Assembly: GCF_014203355.1 (NCBI RefSeq)
Contig: NZ_JACHIR010000001.1
Span: 1,428,038 to 1,492,037, forward strand
DNA: 64,000 nucleotides
From: Kutzneria kofuensis
GTDB lineage: Bacteria > Actinomycetota > Actinomycetes > Mycobacteriales > Pseudonocardiaceae
Direction of reading: 5' to 3'
Both the position numbers and the translations under genes were made by a program. The number at the start of each line of letters is the position of its first letter. The first letter of the stretch is position 1. Shown one piece after another: positions 51,587 through 60,116 of this stretch. Under the pieces are notes generated by a model that was not told the DNA's origin, did no database searches, and saw only the letters and a program-made list of their open reading frames with translations.

Positions 51587-52492
51587 CTACCTCCGCACGG
51601 TGTCCAGCAACTCTCCCAACCCGCGGTCGCCGAGATCGCTCAGCGCCCGCCCCCACTTCGCGGCCGCCTCGGCGGCGTAGTCGAAGTCGGCCGCGGCCCG
51701 GCCGCCGAGAAGTCCACTGTGGACGCGGAACCAGAGCGTCCAGGTCACGTTGGACATCGTCAGGTACAGGCGCACCCGGGCGAGCAGTTGGTCGGTCAGC
51801 GCGGCGCCGAAGTACGCGGCGGCCAGGCGCGTCACGCCGTCGACGTCCAGCAGCGCCTCGGCGGCGATGTCCCCCAGCTCGAAACACGGGTCGTTCTGCC
51901 CGGACAGCTGGTAGTCGACGATGCGAACCCGGTCGCCGTCGGCGATGAAGTTCTCGGCCAGCAGGTCGTTGTGGCACGGCACCCGCGGCAGCGGGCGGGC
52001 GGACAGCGCCTCCCGGATCCTCGCCACCAGCGGCAGCTGTTCGGCGTAGCCGTCGGGCAGCCCGAGCCCGTGCCGGTCGCACAGCGCGAGGAACTCGGCG
52101 AGCTTGTCGAAGATGTCGAACTCGTTGCCGAACGGCCGCCCGGAGTGCAGCCGCCGGCAGGCCGCGGCGATCCCCTCCAGCCGGCACGGCACGTCCGCCG
52201 CCGACAGCGTCACGCCGTCCACGTACTCCAGCACCAGAGCATGCTGGTCGGGCAGCACGCGCAGCACCCGCGGCCCGGCGCCGGTCTCGGCGGCCAGCAC
52301 GGTGTTGGCGATCTCCTGGTCCATCGACACGCCCAGGCCCGCCTCGGTGACGGCCGGGTCGAGCACCCGCAGCACGAACCGCCGTCCGCCGGCGTCCACC
52401 CGCACCACCCGGTGGCTCAGCCCGCCCTTGATCACGGTCAGCTCGACGGGCCCGGCGAACTCGGGCACCCGGGCGACGATCTCGTCCAGCAT
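51587..52492 (-). CDS. Choline/ethanolamine-kinase-like phosphotransferase
   Basis: The 301-residue kinase-fold protein has the Brenner-type motif VPCHNDLLAENFI and the metal-site region RIVDYQLSGQNDPCFELGD, which is characteristic of the choline/ethanolamine kinase branch of the APH family. The ATG at 52492 follows GGGAGGCG. It is co-transcribed with an APC permease and divergent from a methylamine-type dehydrogenase, so a methylated amino alcohol is a sensible substrate (inference). Confidence 0.88.
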   Translation of the reverse strand: MLDEIVARVPEFAGPVELTVIKGGLSHRVVRVDAGGRRFVLRVLDPAVTEAGLGVSMDQEIANTVLAAETGAGPRVLRVLPDQHALVLEYVDGVTLSAADVPCRLEGIAAACRRLHSGRPFGNEFDIFDKLAEFLALCDRHGLGLPDGYAEQLPLVARIREALSARPLPRVPCHNDLLAENFIADGDRVRIVDYQLSGQNDPCFELGDIAAEALLDVDGVTRLAAAYFGAALTDQLLARVRLYLTMSNVTWTLWFRVHSGLLGGRAAADFDYAAEAAAKWGRALSDLGDRGLGELLDTVRR

Positions 52493-52582
52493 CCGATCGC
52501 CTCCCCGCGCCGCGACAAACGTGATCAGCAAGTGTCGGCCCGTGGCTGGCCAGCGTCAACCCGATGCGGTAACAAGGGCGTC

Positions 52583-55033
52583 GTGGCAGCTGACAGGGCA
52601 CTTCCCGACCGGGCCAGGATCGTGATCATCGGTGGCGGTGTGGGTGGCGCCAGCGTCGCCTACCACCTCGCCCAGCTGGGCGAACGCGACGTGGTCGTGG
52701 TCGACCGCGACGAACTGACCAGCGGCTCGACCTTCCACTCGGCCGGACTGGTCGGCCAGCTGCGCGCCGATCCGACGCTGACCAGGATGAACCAGTACTC
52801 CGCGCAGCTGTACGCCGAGTTGCAGGCCGGTGAACATCCGCCCGGCTGGGTGGAGTGCGGCGGCATCCGGTTGGCCTGCACCCCGGACCGGATGGCCGAG
52901 GTGCGCCGGCAGATCGGCTGGGCCCGGGCGTTCGGCGTGCCGCTGGAGGAGATCAGCGCCGACCAGGCCCGCGAGCTGTTCCCACTGATGAGCACCGAGG
53001 GCGTGCTCGGCGGCTCGTACCTGCCGACCGACGGCTACGTGGACCCCTCACAGCTGGCCTACTCGCTCGCCGCCGGGGCCCGCAAGGGCGGCGTGCGCAT
53101 CCACCAGCACACCCGCGTCACCGGCATCGACGTCGTCAGGGGCCGCGTCACCAAGGTCCGCACCGACAAGGGCGACATCGAGGCGGAGGTCGTCGTCAAC
53201 TGCGGCGGCATGTACGCGGCCGAGATCGGCCGGCTGGCCGGCGTGCGGATCCCGATCGTGCCGATGTCCCACCAGTACGTGGTCACGGAGCCGGTGCGCG
53301 AGCGGGACGGCACGCACCTGCCGACGCTGCGCGACCCGGACAACCTGGTGTACTGGCGGGAGGAGGTCGACGGGCTGCTGATGGGCGGCTACGAGCGCGA
53401 CTCCCGCGCCTGGTCGCTCGACGGCGCCGGGCTGGACCGGATTCCCCATGACTTCAACGGAAAGCTGCTCGCCGCCGACTGGGAGCGGTTCGCCGAGATC
53501 AGCGAGAACGCCGCGATGCGCGTGCCGGTGATGGCCGACCTGGGCATCCGCAAGCTGATCAACGGGCCGGAGGGCTTCACCCCGGACAACGAGTTCTGCC
53601 TGGGCGAGACCGAGATCGGCGGCTTCTTCGTGGCGGCCGGCTTCTGCGCGCACGGCATCGCCGGCGCGGGCGGCATCGGCAAGGTGGTGGCCGAGTGGAT
53701 CGTGGCCGGCGAGGCCCAGCTAGACGTGTCCCATATGGACATTCGCCGGTTCGGCCGGCAGTACCGGTCGCCGTCCTACACGCTGGCCCGGGTCACCGAG
53801 AACTACGAGACGTACTACGACATCCCGTTCCCGCACCGGCAGCGCTCGGCCGGCCGGCCGCTGCGGGTGTCGCCGGTGTACGGCTGGCACGCCCAGCAGC
53901 AGGCCCACTTCAGCGAGAAGTCCGGCTGGGAGCGGGTGGACTACTACCAGAACAACATGTACGGCGGCGACGACTTCATGCAGCCGCGTGGCTGGGCCGG
54001 CATGGGCTGGTCGCCGGCGATCGTCGCGGAGCACCGCGGCACCCGCGCGGCGGCCGGACTGTTCGACGAGTCCTCGTTCGCCAAGATCGAGGTGTCCGGG
54101 CCGGGCGCGGCGAAGCTGCTGAGTTGGTTGTGCGACAACGACGTCGACCGCGAGGTCGGCAGCGTCACCTACACCCAGGCGCTGAACTCGCGCGGCGGCA
54201 TCGAGTGCGACTTCACCGTGACGCGGCTGGAGGAACAGGTCTTCATGATCGTCACGGGCACCGCGTACGGCTCGCGGGACCTGACCTGGCTGCGCCGGCA
54301 CGCCCCGGACAACGGCTCGGTGCGGATCACCGACATCACCGGCCAGTACACGTGTTTCGCCCTGTGGGGCCCGAATTCCCGCGACATCCTGGCCCAGCTG
54401 ACGCCGGCCGCGCTGGACAACGAGGCGTTCCCGTACATGACGGCGCGGCAGATCACCGTCGGCGACGTGCCGCTGACCGCGCAGCGGGTGACGTTCGTCG
54501 GCGAACTGGGCTGGGAGTTCTACGCCTCCGCCGAGTACGGCGCCGCGCTGTGGTCGACGCTGTGGGAGTACGGCCAGGACCACGGGCTGATCGCCGCCGG
54601 GTACAAGGCGATCGACAGCATGCGGCTGGAGAAGGGTTACCGGCTCTGGGGTTCCGACCTCACCCCGGACCACAATCCGTTCGAGGCGGGGTTGGGCTTC
54701 TGCGTCAAGAAGGACAAGCCGTTCCTGGGTCAGGAAGCCCTGTTGACGGCCAAGGAGCGTGGCATCACCCGCCGGCTGCGCTGCCTGACGCTGAACGAGC
54801 CGCACGCGGTGCCGCTGGGCGGCGAGCCGGTGCGGATCGGTGGTGAGGTCGTCGGGCGCGTCACCTCCGGCGGTTTCGGCTACACGGTGGACAAGCCCAT
54901 CGCGTTCGCCTACCTGCCGGCGAACACGCCGATCGGCGCCGACCTCTCGGTGGAGTTGTTCGGCGAATGGGTCAACGGCGTGGTGGCACGGGATCCGCTG
55001 TTCGACCCGAAGGGCGAGCGGGTCAGGGCCTGA
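52583..55033 (+). CDS. Dimethylglycine/sarcosine dehydrogenase-like flavoprotein with GcvT domain
   Basis: The 816-residue protein has an N-terminal DAO domain (VIIGGGVGGASVAYHLAQLG; the His in STFHSAGLVG corresponds to the covalent FAD site of this family), an FAO_M linker domain and a C-terminal GcvT folate domain (residues about 430-816: GLFDESSFAKIEVSG, GELGWEFYASAEYG, YRLWGSDLTPDHNPFEAGL). It should demethylate a methylated glycine or related amine and pass formaldehyde to tetrahydrofolate. The GTG at 52583 lacks a ribosome site and may be leaderless. Confidence 0.93.
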   Translation: MAADRALPDRARIVIIGGGVGGASVAYHLAQLGERDVVVVDRDELTSGSTFHSAGLVGQLRADPTLTRMNQYSAQLYAELQAGEHPPGWVECGGIRLACTPDRMAEVRRQIGWARAFGVPLEEISADQARELFPLMSTEGVLGGSYLPTDGYVDPSQLAYSLAAGARKGGVRIHQHTRVTGIDVVRGRVTKVRTDKGDIEAEVVVNCGGMYAAEIGRLAGVRIPIVPMSHQYVVTEPVRERDGTHLPTLRDPDNLVYWREEVDGLLMGGYERDSRAWSLDGAGLDRIPHDFNGKLLAADWERFAEISENAAMRVPVMADLGIRKLINGPEGFTPDNEFCLGETEIGGFFVAAGFCAHGIAGAGGIGKVVAEWIVAGEAQLDVSHMDIRRFGRQYRSPSYTLARVTENYETYYDIPFPHRQRSAGRPLRVSPVYGWHAQQQAHFSEKSGWERVDYYQNNMYGGDDFMQPRGWAGMGWSPAIVAEHRGTRAAAGLFDESSFAKIEVSGPGAAKLLSWLCDNDVDREVGSVTYTQALNSRGGIECDFTVTRLEEQVFMIVTGTAYGSRDLTWLRRHAPDNGSVRITDITGQYTCFALWGPNSRDILAQLTPAALDNEAFPYMTARQITVGDVPLTAQRVTFVGELGWEFYASAEYGAALWSTLWEYGQDHGLIAAGYKAIDSMRLEKGYRLWGSDLTPDHNPFEAGLGFCVKKDKPFLGQEALLTAKERGITRRLRCLTLNEPHAVPLGGEPVRIGGEVVGRVTSGGFGYTVDKPIAFAYLPANTPIGADLSVELFGEWVNGVVARDPLFDPKGERVRA

Positions 55034-55043
55034 GAGCCGTTAA

Positions 55044-55108
55044 CAGTCAAGGGGTCCGCGGGGGTTAACCCCCGAATCCCTTGACTGGTCTGGTCCTCCT
55101 GGTATCTG
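55044..55108. promoter_or_regulatory. Nested dyad and promoter before the secreted peptidase
   Basis: CAGTCAAGGG (55044-55053) and CCCTTGACTG (55078-55087) form a perfect dyad that encloses a second palindrome at 55060-55073 (GGGGGTTAACCCCC). The right arm contains TTGACT (55081-55086), and TATCTG follows at 55103-55108 with a 16-bp spacer. The same structure can also terminate the preceding gene. Confidence 0.6.
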
Positions 55109-55140
55109 TGGTGGCAGCCACGTACTGAGGGGAATCACAA

Positions 55141-56628
55141 ATGAAGACATTACGAGCAGCGCTCGCGCTGCCGGTGGTGGCGCTCGCCGCCATGTCGACG
55201 GCCGTGCCCGCGAACGCGGCGCCGGCGCAGCAGACCCCGACGATCACCTGGGCGCCCTGTGCGCAGGATGCGACCGTCGACTGCGGCAAGCTCGTCCTCC
55301 CGATCAACTGGGACAACCCGGGGGACGGCACGTTCACGCTGGCCCTGGCCCGCCGCAAGGCCAAGGTGCCCAGTGAGCGCATCGGCTCGCTGGTGTTCGA
55401 CCCGGGCGGCCCCGGCGGCCCGGGCGTGGCCACGCTGCTCGCCAGCCCGGACATGTTCTCGCCGCAGCTGATGGACCGGTTCGACGTCATCGGCTTCGAC
55501 CCGCGCGGCGTGGGCCAGAGCCAGGCCGTCAAGTGCGACAGCTCGGTTCTCGGCCAGGCCCCGACCGACGCCCCGGACACGCCCAAGGGCTACGCGGACG
55601 CGGTGGCGTTCCGCAAGAAGCTGGTGGACGACTGCCGCAAGGTCAGCGGGCCGCTGATCGACCACGTGGACAACATCAGCGTGGTCAAGGACATCGACGC
55701 GATCCGGGCCGGGCTGGGCGAGAAGAAGCTGACCTACTACGGCGTCTCCTACGGCACGCTGATGGGCCAGCAGTACGCCGAGATGTTCCCCGACCACGTG
55801 CGGGCACTGGCGCTGGACAGCAACATGGACCACAGCCAGAACACCACCGGCTTCCTCGCCACCGAGGCGCAGACCGACGAGGACGCCTTCCAGGAGTTCG
55901 TGAAGTGGTGCGACCGTGACGCCACCTGCGTGCTGCACGGCCAGGACGTCAACGCGCTGTTCAACCAGCTCTACGCCAGGGCGCAGGCCGGCACGCTGGT
56001 CGACCCGAACAGCGGGCGGCCGATCACCCCGGACCAGCTCTCGGACTTCCCGGTCGGCTACCTGTACGGGCCGGCGTGGCAGTACCTGGCCCAGGACCTC
56101 AAGGCGCTGGCCGACGGCAAGCCCGCCTTCGGCCCCAAGGCCGACACGCAGGTCCCCGTGTACTTCCCGTTCGCGTTCTGCTCGGACTGGAAGTTCGACC
56201 TGCCCAACGCCGCCTCGGTCGCGGCGCAGCGGCGCATCGACAACAGGATCGCGCCGACGCTGCGGATCTCCGGCATCGGCTGGGGCGCGGCGACCGGCTG
56301 CATCGGCACCACCAAGGTGGCCAACCCGCAGCACCCGTACCGGGTCCACGGCACGCCGCCGATCCTGATCGTGGGCGGCAAGCACGACCCGGCGACCCCG
56401 TACGCGTGGTCGGTCGGCGCGGCCAGCCAGATCCGCAACTCCACGCTGCTCACCTACGACGGCTGGGGCCACGGACAGTACTTCAAGAGCCCGTGCGTGG
56501 TGGACGCCACCGACCAGTACCTGATCTCGGGAAAGATGCCGGCCAGGGGCACGCACTGCCCGGCGGTGCCGCCGGACACCACCGGCTTCGCCGGCCAGCA
56601 CTCTCCGTTGCCCGCCACCGGCTTCTGA
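55141..56628 (+). CDS. Secreted alpha/beta-hydrolase, tripeptidyl aminopeptidase type
   Basis: The 495-residue exported enzyme has a signal peptide (1-26, ending ANAAP). The hydrolase core shows DPGGPGGPG as oxyanion loop, the nucleophile Ser in YGVSYGTLMGQQ, the Asp in VGGKHDPATPY and the His in DGWGHGQY. A TAP-like C-terminal domain is present. It is of the SlpD/E-type mycelium-associated peptidases that remove N-terminal peptides outside the cell. The ATG has GAGGGGAATC upstream. Confidence 0.93.
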   Translation: MKTLRAALALPVVALAAMSTAVPANAAPAQQTPTITWAPCAQDATVDCGKLVLPINWDNPGDGTFTLALARRKAKVPSERIGSLVFDPGGPGGPGVATLLASPDMFSPQLMDRFDVIGFDPRGVGQSQAVKCDSSVLGQAPTDAPDTPKGYADAVAFRKKLVDDCRKVSGPLIDHVDNISVVKDIDAIRAGLGEKKLTYYGVSYGTLMGQQYAEMFPDHVRALALDSNMDHSQNTTGFLATEAQTDEDAFQEFVKWCDRDATCVLHGQDVNALFNQLYARAQAGTLVDPNSGRPITPDQLSDFPVGYLYGPAWQYLAQDLKALADGKPAFGPKADTQVPVYFPFAFCSDWKFDLPNAASVAAQRRIDNRIAPTLRISGIGWGAATGCIGTTKVANPQHPYRVHGTPPILIVGGKHDPATPYAWSVGAASQIRNSTLLTYDGWGHGQYFKSPCVVDATDQYLISGKMPARGTHCPAVPPDTTGFAGQHSPLPATGF

Positions 56629-56965
56629 GCGGTGGAAGTCCGCCCGTCGCGAAGGGACACCCGTGAGGACGACGGTCGTCCTGGCGCCGGCCGCCGACTG
56701 CCGTCGGCGCAGCGGGCCGCTGGTTCCGTTGCGTGCCAACGGAACTGCGGCGCGGTGCCACCGGCCGGGTCCTGACGTGACGACGAGGGGCTCCCGTGGT
56801 CACGGGAGCCCCTCCGCGTCACGCGACGATGCCGAACTCCGGCTCCTGCATCGGATTCCCCTCCCCAGGCCCCGAACGGGGCACGTGGAGAAGTATCGCG
56901 GCCGGCGGGCGAGCTCCGACAGGCCCGGTAATGCCCATCCGGCATGGGTAAGTTCGCCCATGCCG
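56629..56965. terminator. Intergenic region with strong terminator (56785-56814)
   Basis: No convincing gene lies in these 337 bp. A perfect 14-bp stem (56785-56798 with 56801-56814) marks termination of the peptidase gene. Open frames that run through this hairpin on either strand look like chance. Confidence 0.75.
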
Positions 56966-57604
56966 TCAGCAGGTGTCGGCGGGCCCCAGCCCGTGCCGCT
57001 TGGCGTACTCGACGGCCTCGGCCCGGTTCTGCAGCCCGACCTTGGTGTAGGCGTGGTTGAGATGGGTCTTCACGGTCGCCTCGCTGACGTTGAGCCGGCG
57101 GGCGATCTCCGCGTTGGTCAGGCCGGCGGCGACCAGCCGCAGCACGTCGGCCTCGCGGGCGGTCAGCTCGCCCCGGTGGTCACGGCCGACCGGGCGTCTC
57201 GGCGTGCCGGCGCCAGCGCCGGCGACGACCGCGCGCAGGGCGCGGATCACGGTGTCGCGGTCGGCCGTCGGCGGCAGCCAGCCGGCCGCGCCGGCCTGCA
57301 GCGCCGGCAGCACCTGGTCGTTGGTCGCGGGCACCACCGCGATCACGATCACCGCGGTCGCCGGGTGCTCGGCGCGGACCGCGCGGGTCAGTTCGACCGG
57401 GTCTCCGCCGGGCAGCGCCAGGCCGAGCAGCAGCACATCGGGTCGGAGCCGGTCCAGGAGCGGGGGTACCTGGGCATGGTGCGTCGCCGTGCCGACCACG
57501 GCGACGCCGGGTAAGTGCCCGAGCGCGGCGTCCAGGCCGGATCTGACCGGCGCGCGGTCCTCGGCGACCACGACGCGCACGATCGGGGTGTCCAAAGCCG
57601 TCAT
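56966..57604 (-). CDS. NarL/LuxR-type regulator with degenerate receiver domain
   Basis: The 212-residue protein has a receiver-like N-terminus and a C-terminal LuxR helix-turn-helix (LTAREADVLRLVAAGLTNAEIA, ATVKTHLNHAYTKVGLQNR, shown in parts). The acidic pocket reads VVVAEDRAP, but the phosphoacceptor site is LLLGLALPGG, with Gly where Asp is expected. It is therefore unlikely to be activated by phosphorylation. No histidine kinase is adjacent. The ATG at 57604 was chosen because it opens the first receiver strand with normal spacing. Confidence 0.88.
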   Translation of the reverse strand: MTALDTPIVRVVVAEDRAPVRSGLDAALGHLPGVAVVGTATHHAQVPPLLDRLRPDVLLLGLALPGGDPVELTRAVRAEHPATAVIVIAVVPATNDQVLPALQAGAAGWLPPTADRDTVIRALRAVVAGAGAGTPRRPVGRDHRGELTAREADVLRLVAAGLTNAEIARRLNVSEATVKTHLNHAYTKVGLQNRAEAVEYAKRHGLGPADTC

Positions 57605-57667
57605 GGGCAAATGATGGTATGCCCACCCGTCTCGCACCCAGCATTCGGCGTCAGTTGTGCCGGAAGG

Positions 57668-58267
57668 TCAGGTCGCCAAGGCCGCCAGCACGAAATCGGC
57701 GATCTCGGCCCCCAGTTGCTCGGGCGACTTGGGGCCGTCCGGCCGATACCAGGTCGGCAATTGGTTCACCACGCCGAGCGCGATCAGCACGGCCGTGTCG
57801 GCCGGCACCACCGAGCTGAACTCGCCGGAGGCCTGCGCCTTGGCGATGACGTCCCGGAACGTGCGCTGGTAGCGGCGGCGGTCGGCGCGGAACGCCGCCA
57901 TCCGCTCGGAGTCCAGCTTGTGCATCTCCCGCACGAACACCGCCGTCTCGTCGATGCGGGCCGCGGTCGTGACGACGAGGTTGACCATGATGGCCCGGAC
58001 CGTCTCCTTGGCGCTGGCGCCCTCGGCGATGATCCGGTCCAGGTCGGCGGTCTGCAGCCCGATCAGCGAGTGGTAGATCTCGTAGAGCAGGTCGTCCTTG
58101 GAGTCGAAGTAGTGGTAGAGCGCGCCCTTGGTCACCTCGGCGTGCGACACCACCTCCTGCACGGTGGTGGCGTCGAAGCCCTTCTCCGCGAACAGCTTCA
58201 CCGCCGCGCGCAGGATGCGGCTCTCCATCGGGGTCAGCTCGCCGCGCCCCTGCGATGCCTTGGTCAC
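57668..58267 (-). CDS. TetR family regulator, acyl-CoA type
   Basis: The 199-residue protein has a TetR helix-turn-helix (ILRAAVKLFAEKGFDATTVQ, VTKGALYHYFDSKDDLLYE) and an all-helical ligand domain like that of KstR2-type regulators. It is the third gene after an SDR and an LLM oxidoreductase on the minus strand. It probably binds the palindrome at 60051-60066 and the related site at 29505-29524 (inference). Confidence 0.92.
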   Translation of the reverse strand: MTKASQGRGELTPMESRILRAAVKLFAEKGFDATTVQEVVSHAEVTKGALYHYFDSKDDLLYEIYHSLIGLQTADLDRIIAEGASAKETVRAIMVNLVVTTAARIDETAVFVREMHKLDSERMAAFRADRRRYQRTFRDVIAKAQASGEFSSVVPADTAVLIALGVVNQLPTWYRPDGPKSPEQLGAEIADFVLAALAT

Positions 58268-58293
58268 GCTCCCACCCTCACTCTCTGGCCCAA

Positions 58294-59244
58294 TCAGGGA
58301 CGGCCCAGCGCCCTGACCACGTCGAACTGGTCGGCGCCGGTCGGCAACACCATGATCGCCGGAGTGTCCAGGCCGTGCTCGACGTACTCCTGAACCCGCT
58401 CGCGGCAGCGGTCCAGGCTGCCATGCACGACCAGGTCGTCCACCACGTGGTCCGGGATCGCCGCGTTGGCGCCCTTGCGGTCGCCGGCCGCCCACAGCCG
58501 GTGCATCTCGGTCAGGTCCTCGCCGCGGCCGAGCCAGTCGTGGAACGCCGCGTAGGCCGGCACGGTCAGGTAGCTGCTGATCAGCATCCGGCCCAGGGCC
58601 CGTGCCGCGGCCACGTCGTCCGTCGGGCACACGAAGACCCGCGCCACCAGCTCCTTGCCGGCGCCCAGCTCGGCCCGCACCTTCGGCACGTCCGTCGGCG
58701 CGAGCCAGTTCGTGATCGCGCCGTCGGCCTCCTTGGCCGCCAGCCGCAGCATGCCCGGGCGCAGCGCCGCCAGCATGACCTGCGGCGGCTGCTCCGGCGT
58801 CCGCTCCAGCTTGAACCGGCTGACCTTGAACGAGCCGAAGTCGCCGTCCACCTTCTCGCCGGCCAGCGCCGGCTTGAGGAACCGGAGCGTGTCGCGGACG
58901 TGCGCGAACGGCTCGGTGAACTCGCGGGCGTTCCAGCCCTGCACGATCACCGGCGAGCTCGAGCCGATGCCCAGCGTGAACCGGCCCGGCGCGAGCTCGG
59001 CGATGGTCGCCGCCTGCATGGCCAGCAGGCCGGGGCCGCGGGTGTAGACCGGGGCGATGGCCGTGCCCAGGCGCAGCGTCGGCGCCCACTCCGCGGCCAG
59101 CGCCAGCGGCGTGAACGCGTCCGTGCCGGCCGTCTCGGCCGACCACACGTCGGTGTAGCCCAGGTCGGGCAGGGACTTGACCAGGTCGCGCTGCGCCGGC
59201 AGCGGGATGCCGGCCAGCGGCAGGGTGATTCCCCAACGACTCAT
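58294..59244 (-). CDS. LLM-class F420-dependent oxidoreductase
   Basis: The 316-residue luciferase-like protein has GITLPLAGIP at the N-terminus, the cofactor region LGTAIAPVYTRGPGLLAMQAATI and LGIGSSSPVIVQGW, typical of F420-using members in actinomycetes. It starts 3 nt after the upstream SDR stop. The substrate, probably a lipid- or sterol-like ketone or alcohol, is unknown. Confidence 0.9.
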   Translation of the reverse strand: MSRWGITLPLAGIPLPAQRDLVKSLPDLGYTDVWSAETAGTDAFTPLALAAEWAPTLRLGTAIAPVYTRGPGLLAMQAATIAELAPGRFTLGIGSSSPVIVQGWNAREFTEPFAHVRDTLRFLKPALAGEKVDGDFGSFKVSRFKLERTPEQPPQVMLAALRPGMLRLAAKEADGAITNWLAPTDVPKVRAELGAGKELVARVFVCPTDDVAAARALGRMLISSYLTVPAYAAFHDWLGRGEDLTEMHRLWAAGDRKGANAAIPDHVVDDLVVHGSLDRCRERVQEYVEHGLDTPAIMVLPTGADQFDVVRALGRP

Positions 59245-59247
59245 GCC

Positions 59248-60012
59248 TCACACCACCAGCGGACGGACGGAGGCGCCACCGTCGACGACCAGTGTCTGGC
59301 CGGTCATCCAGGACGAGTCGTCGGTGGCCAGGAAGACGGCCGCCTTCGCGATGTCCTCCGGCTCGCCGATGCGGCCCAGCGGCAGCGCCTTGTTGATGCG
59401 GTCCTCGTGGTTCTCCCACAGCGCGCGGGCCAGCTGGGTGCGCACCACGCCGGGGGCGATTGCGTTCACCCGGGTGGTGGGGGCCAGCTCCATGGCGAAC
59501 TGCCGGGTCAGGTGGATGACCGCCGCCTTGGTGGCGTTGTAGTAGCCGATGCCGATCTCCGGCTCCAGGCCGCCCAGCGAGGCGATGTTGATGACCGAGC
59601 CGCCGTTGGCCGACATCGAGGCCTTCCACACCAGGCTCGTCCACAGCACGATGGACAGCTGGTTGACCTGCACGATCTTCTCCGCGCGGGGCACGTCCAG
59701 GTCCACCATCGGGCCGAAGTAGGGGTTCGTGGCGGCGTTGTTGACCAGGACGTCGACGCTGCCGAACTCGGCGACCGCTGCCTCCACGCACGCCTTGGCC
59801 TGCTCCTGCTCGCCCACGTGGGCGGCCTTGGCCAGCACCTTCGCGCCCGGCTGCGCCTCGAGCAGCTCCGCCGCCACCTGGTCGAGGGAGTCCTGCTTGC
59901 GTGACGACAGCACCACGTTGGCGCCCTGCGCCGCCAGTGCGAACGCGATCGCCTTGCCGATGCCGCGGGATGCGCCGGTGATCAGCGCGGTCTTGCCGGT
60001 CAGACCTGACAT
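59248..60012 (-). CDS. SDR family oxidoreductase
   Basis: The 254-residue classical SDR has TGASRGIGKAIA, NNAA(T) at the adenine-contact turn in place of NNAG, Ser in NIASLGG and YYNATK as the catalytic YxxxK-type segment. It is the first gene of the unit with the LLM enzyme and TetR regulator. CAGGAG lies upstream of the ATG, and the operator palindrome is 39 nt ahead of it. Confidence 0.92.
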   Translation of the reverse strand: MSGLTGKTALITGASRGIGKAIAFALAAQGANVVLSSRKQDSLDQVAAELLEAQPGAKVLAKAAHVGEQEQAKACVEAAVAEFGSVDVLVNNAATNPYFGPMVDLDVPRAEKIVQVNQLSIVLWTSLVWKASMSANGGSVINIASLGGLEPEIGIGYYNATKAAVIHLTRQFAMELAPTTRVNAIAPGVVRTQLARALWENHEDRINKALPLGRIGEPEDIAKAAVFLATDDSSWMTGQTLVVDGGASVRPLVV

Positions 60013-60050
60013 CTTCGTCGCTCCTGAGGTCGGGTGACCCCACGGTACAA

Positions 60051-60066
60051 TACCGACCAGTCGGTA
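60051..60066. promoter_or_regulatory. TetR-type palindromic operator
   Basis: TACCGACCAGTCGGTA is a perfect palindrome apart from its centre. It lies between the divergent SDR genes starting at 60012 and 60117 and shares its core with 29505-29524. Confidence 0.75.
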
Positions 60067-60116
60067 CGCAGTCTTCGGGCTGTGTCGTTGGTCGTTCGGG
60101 CGAGGAGGTCGTCGGC

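Noticed and set aside
56663-56790. A small plus-strand gene starting at GTG 56663 behind AAGGGA
   Set aside because: The frame has no stop before the strong terminator and continues antisense through the next gene, so coding is not supported.
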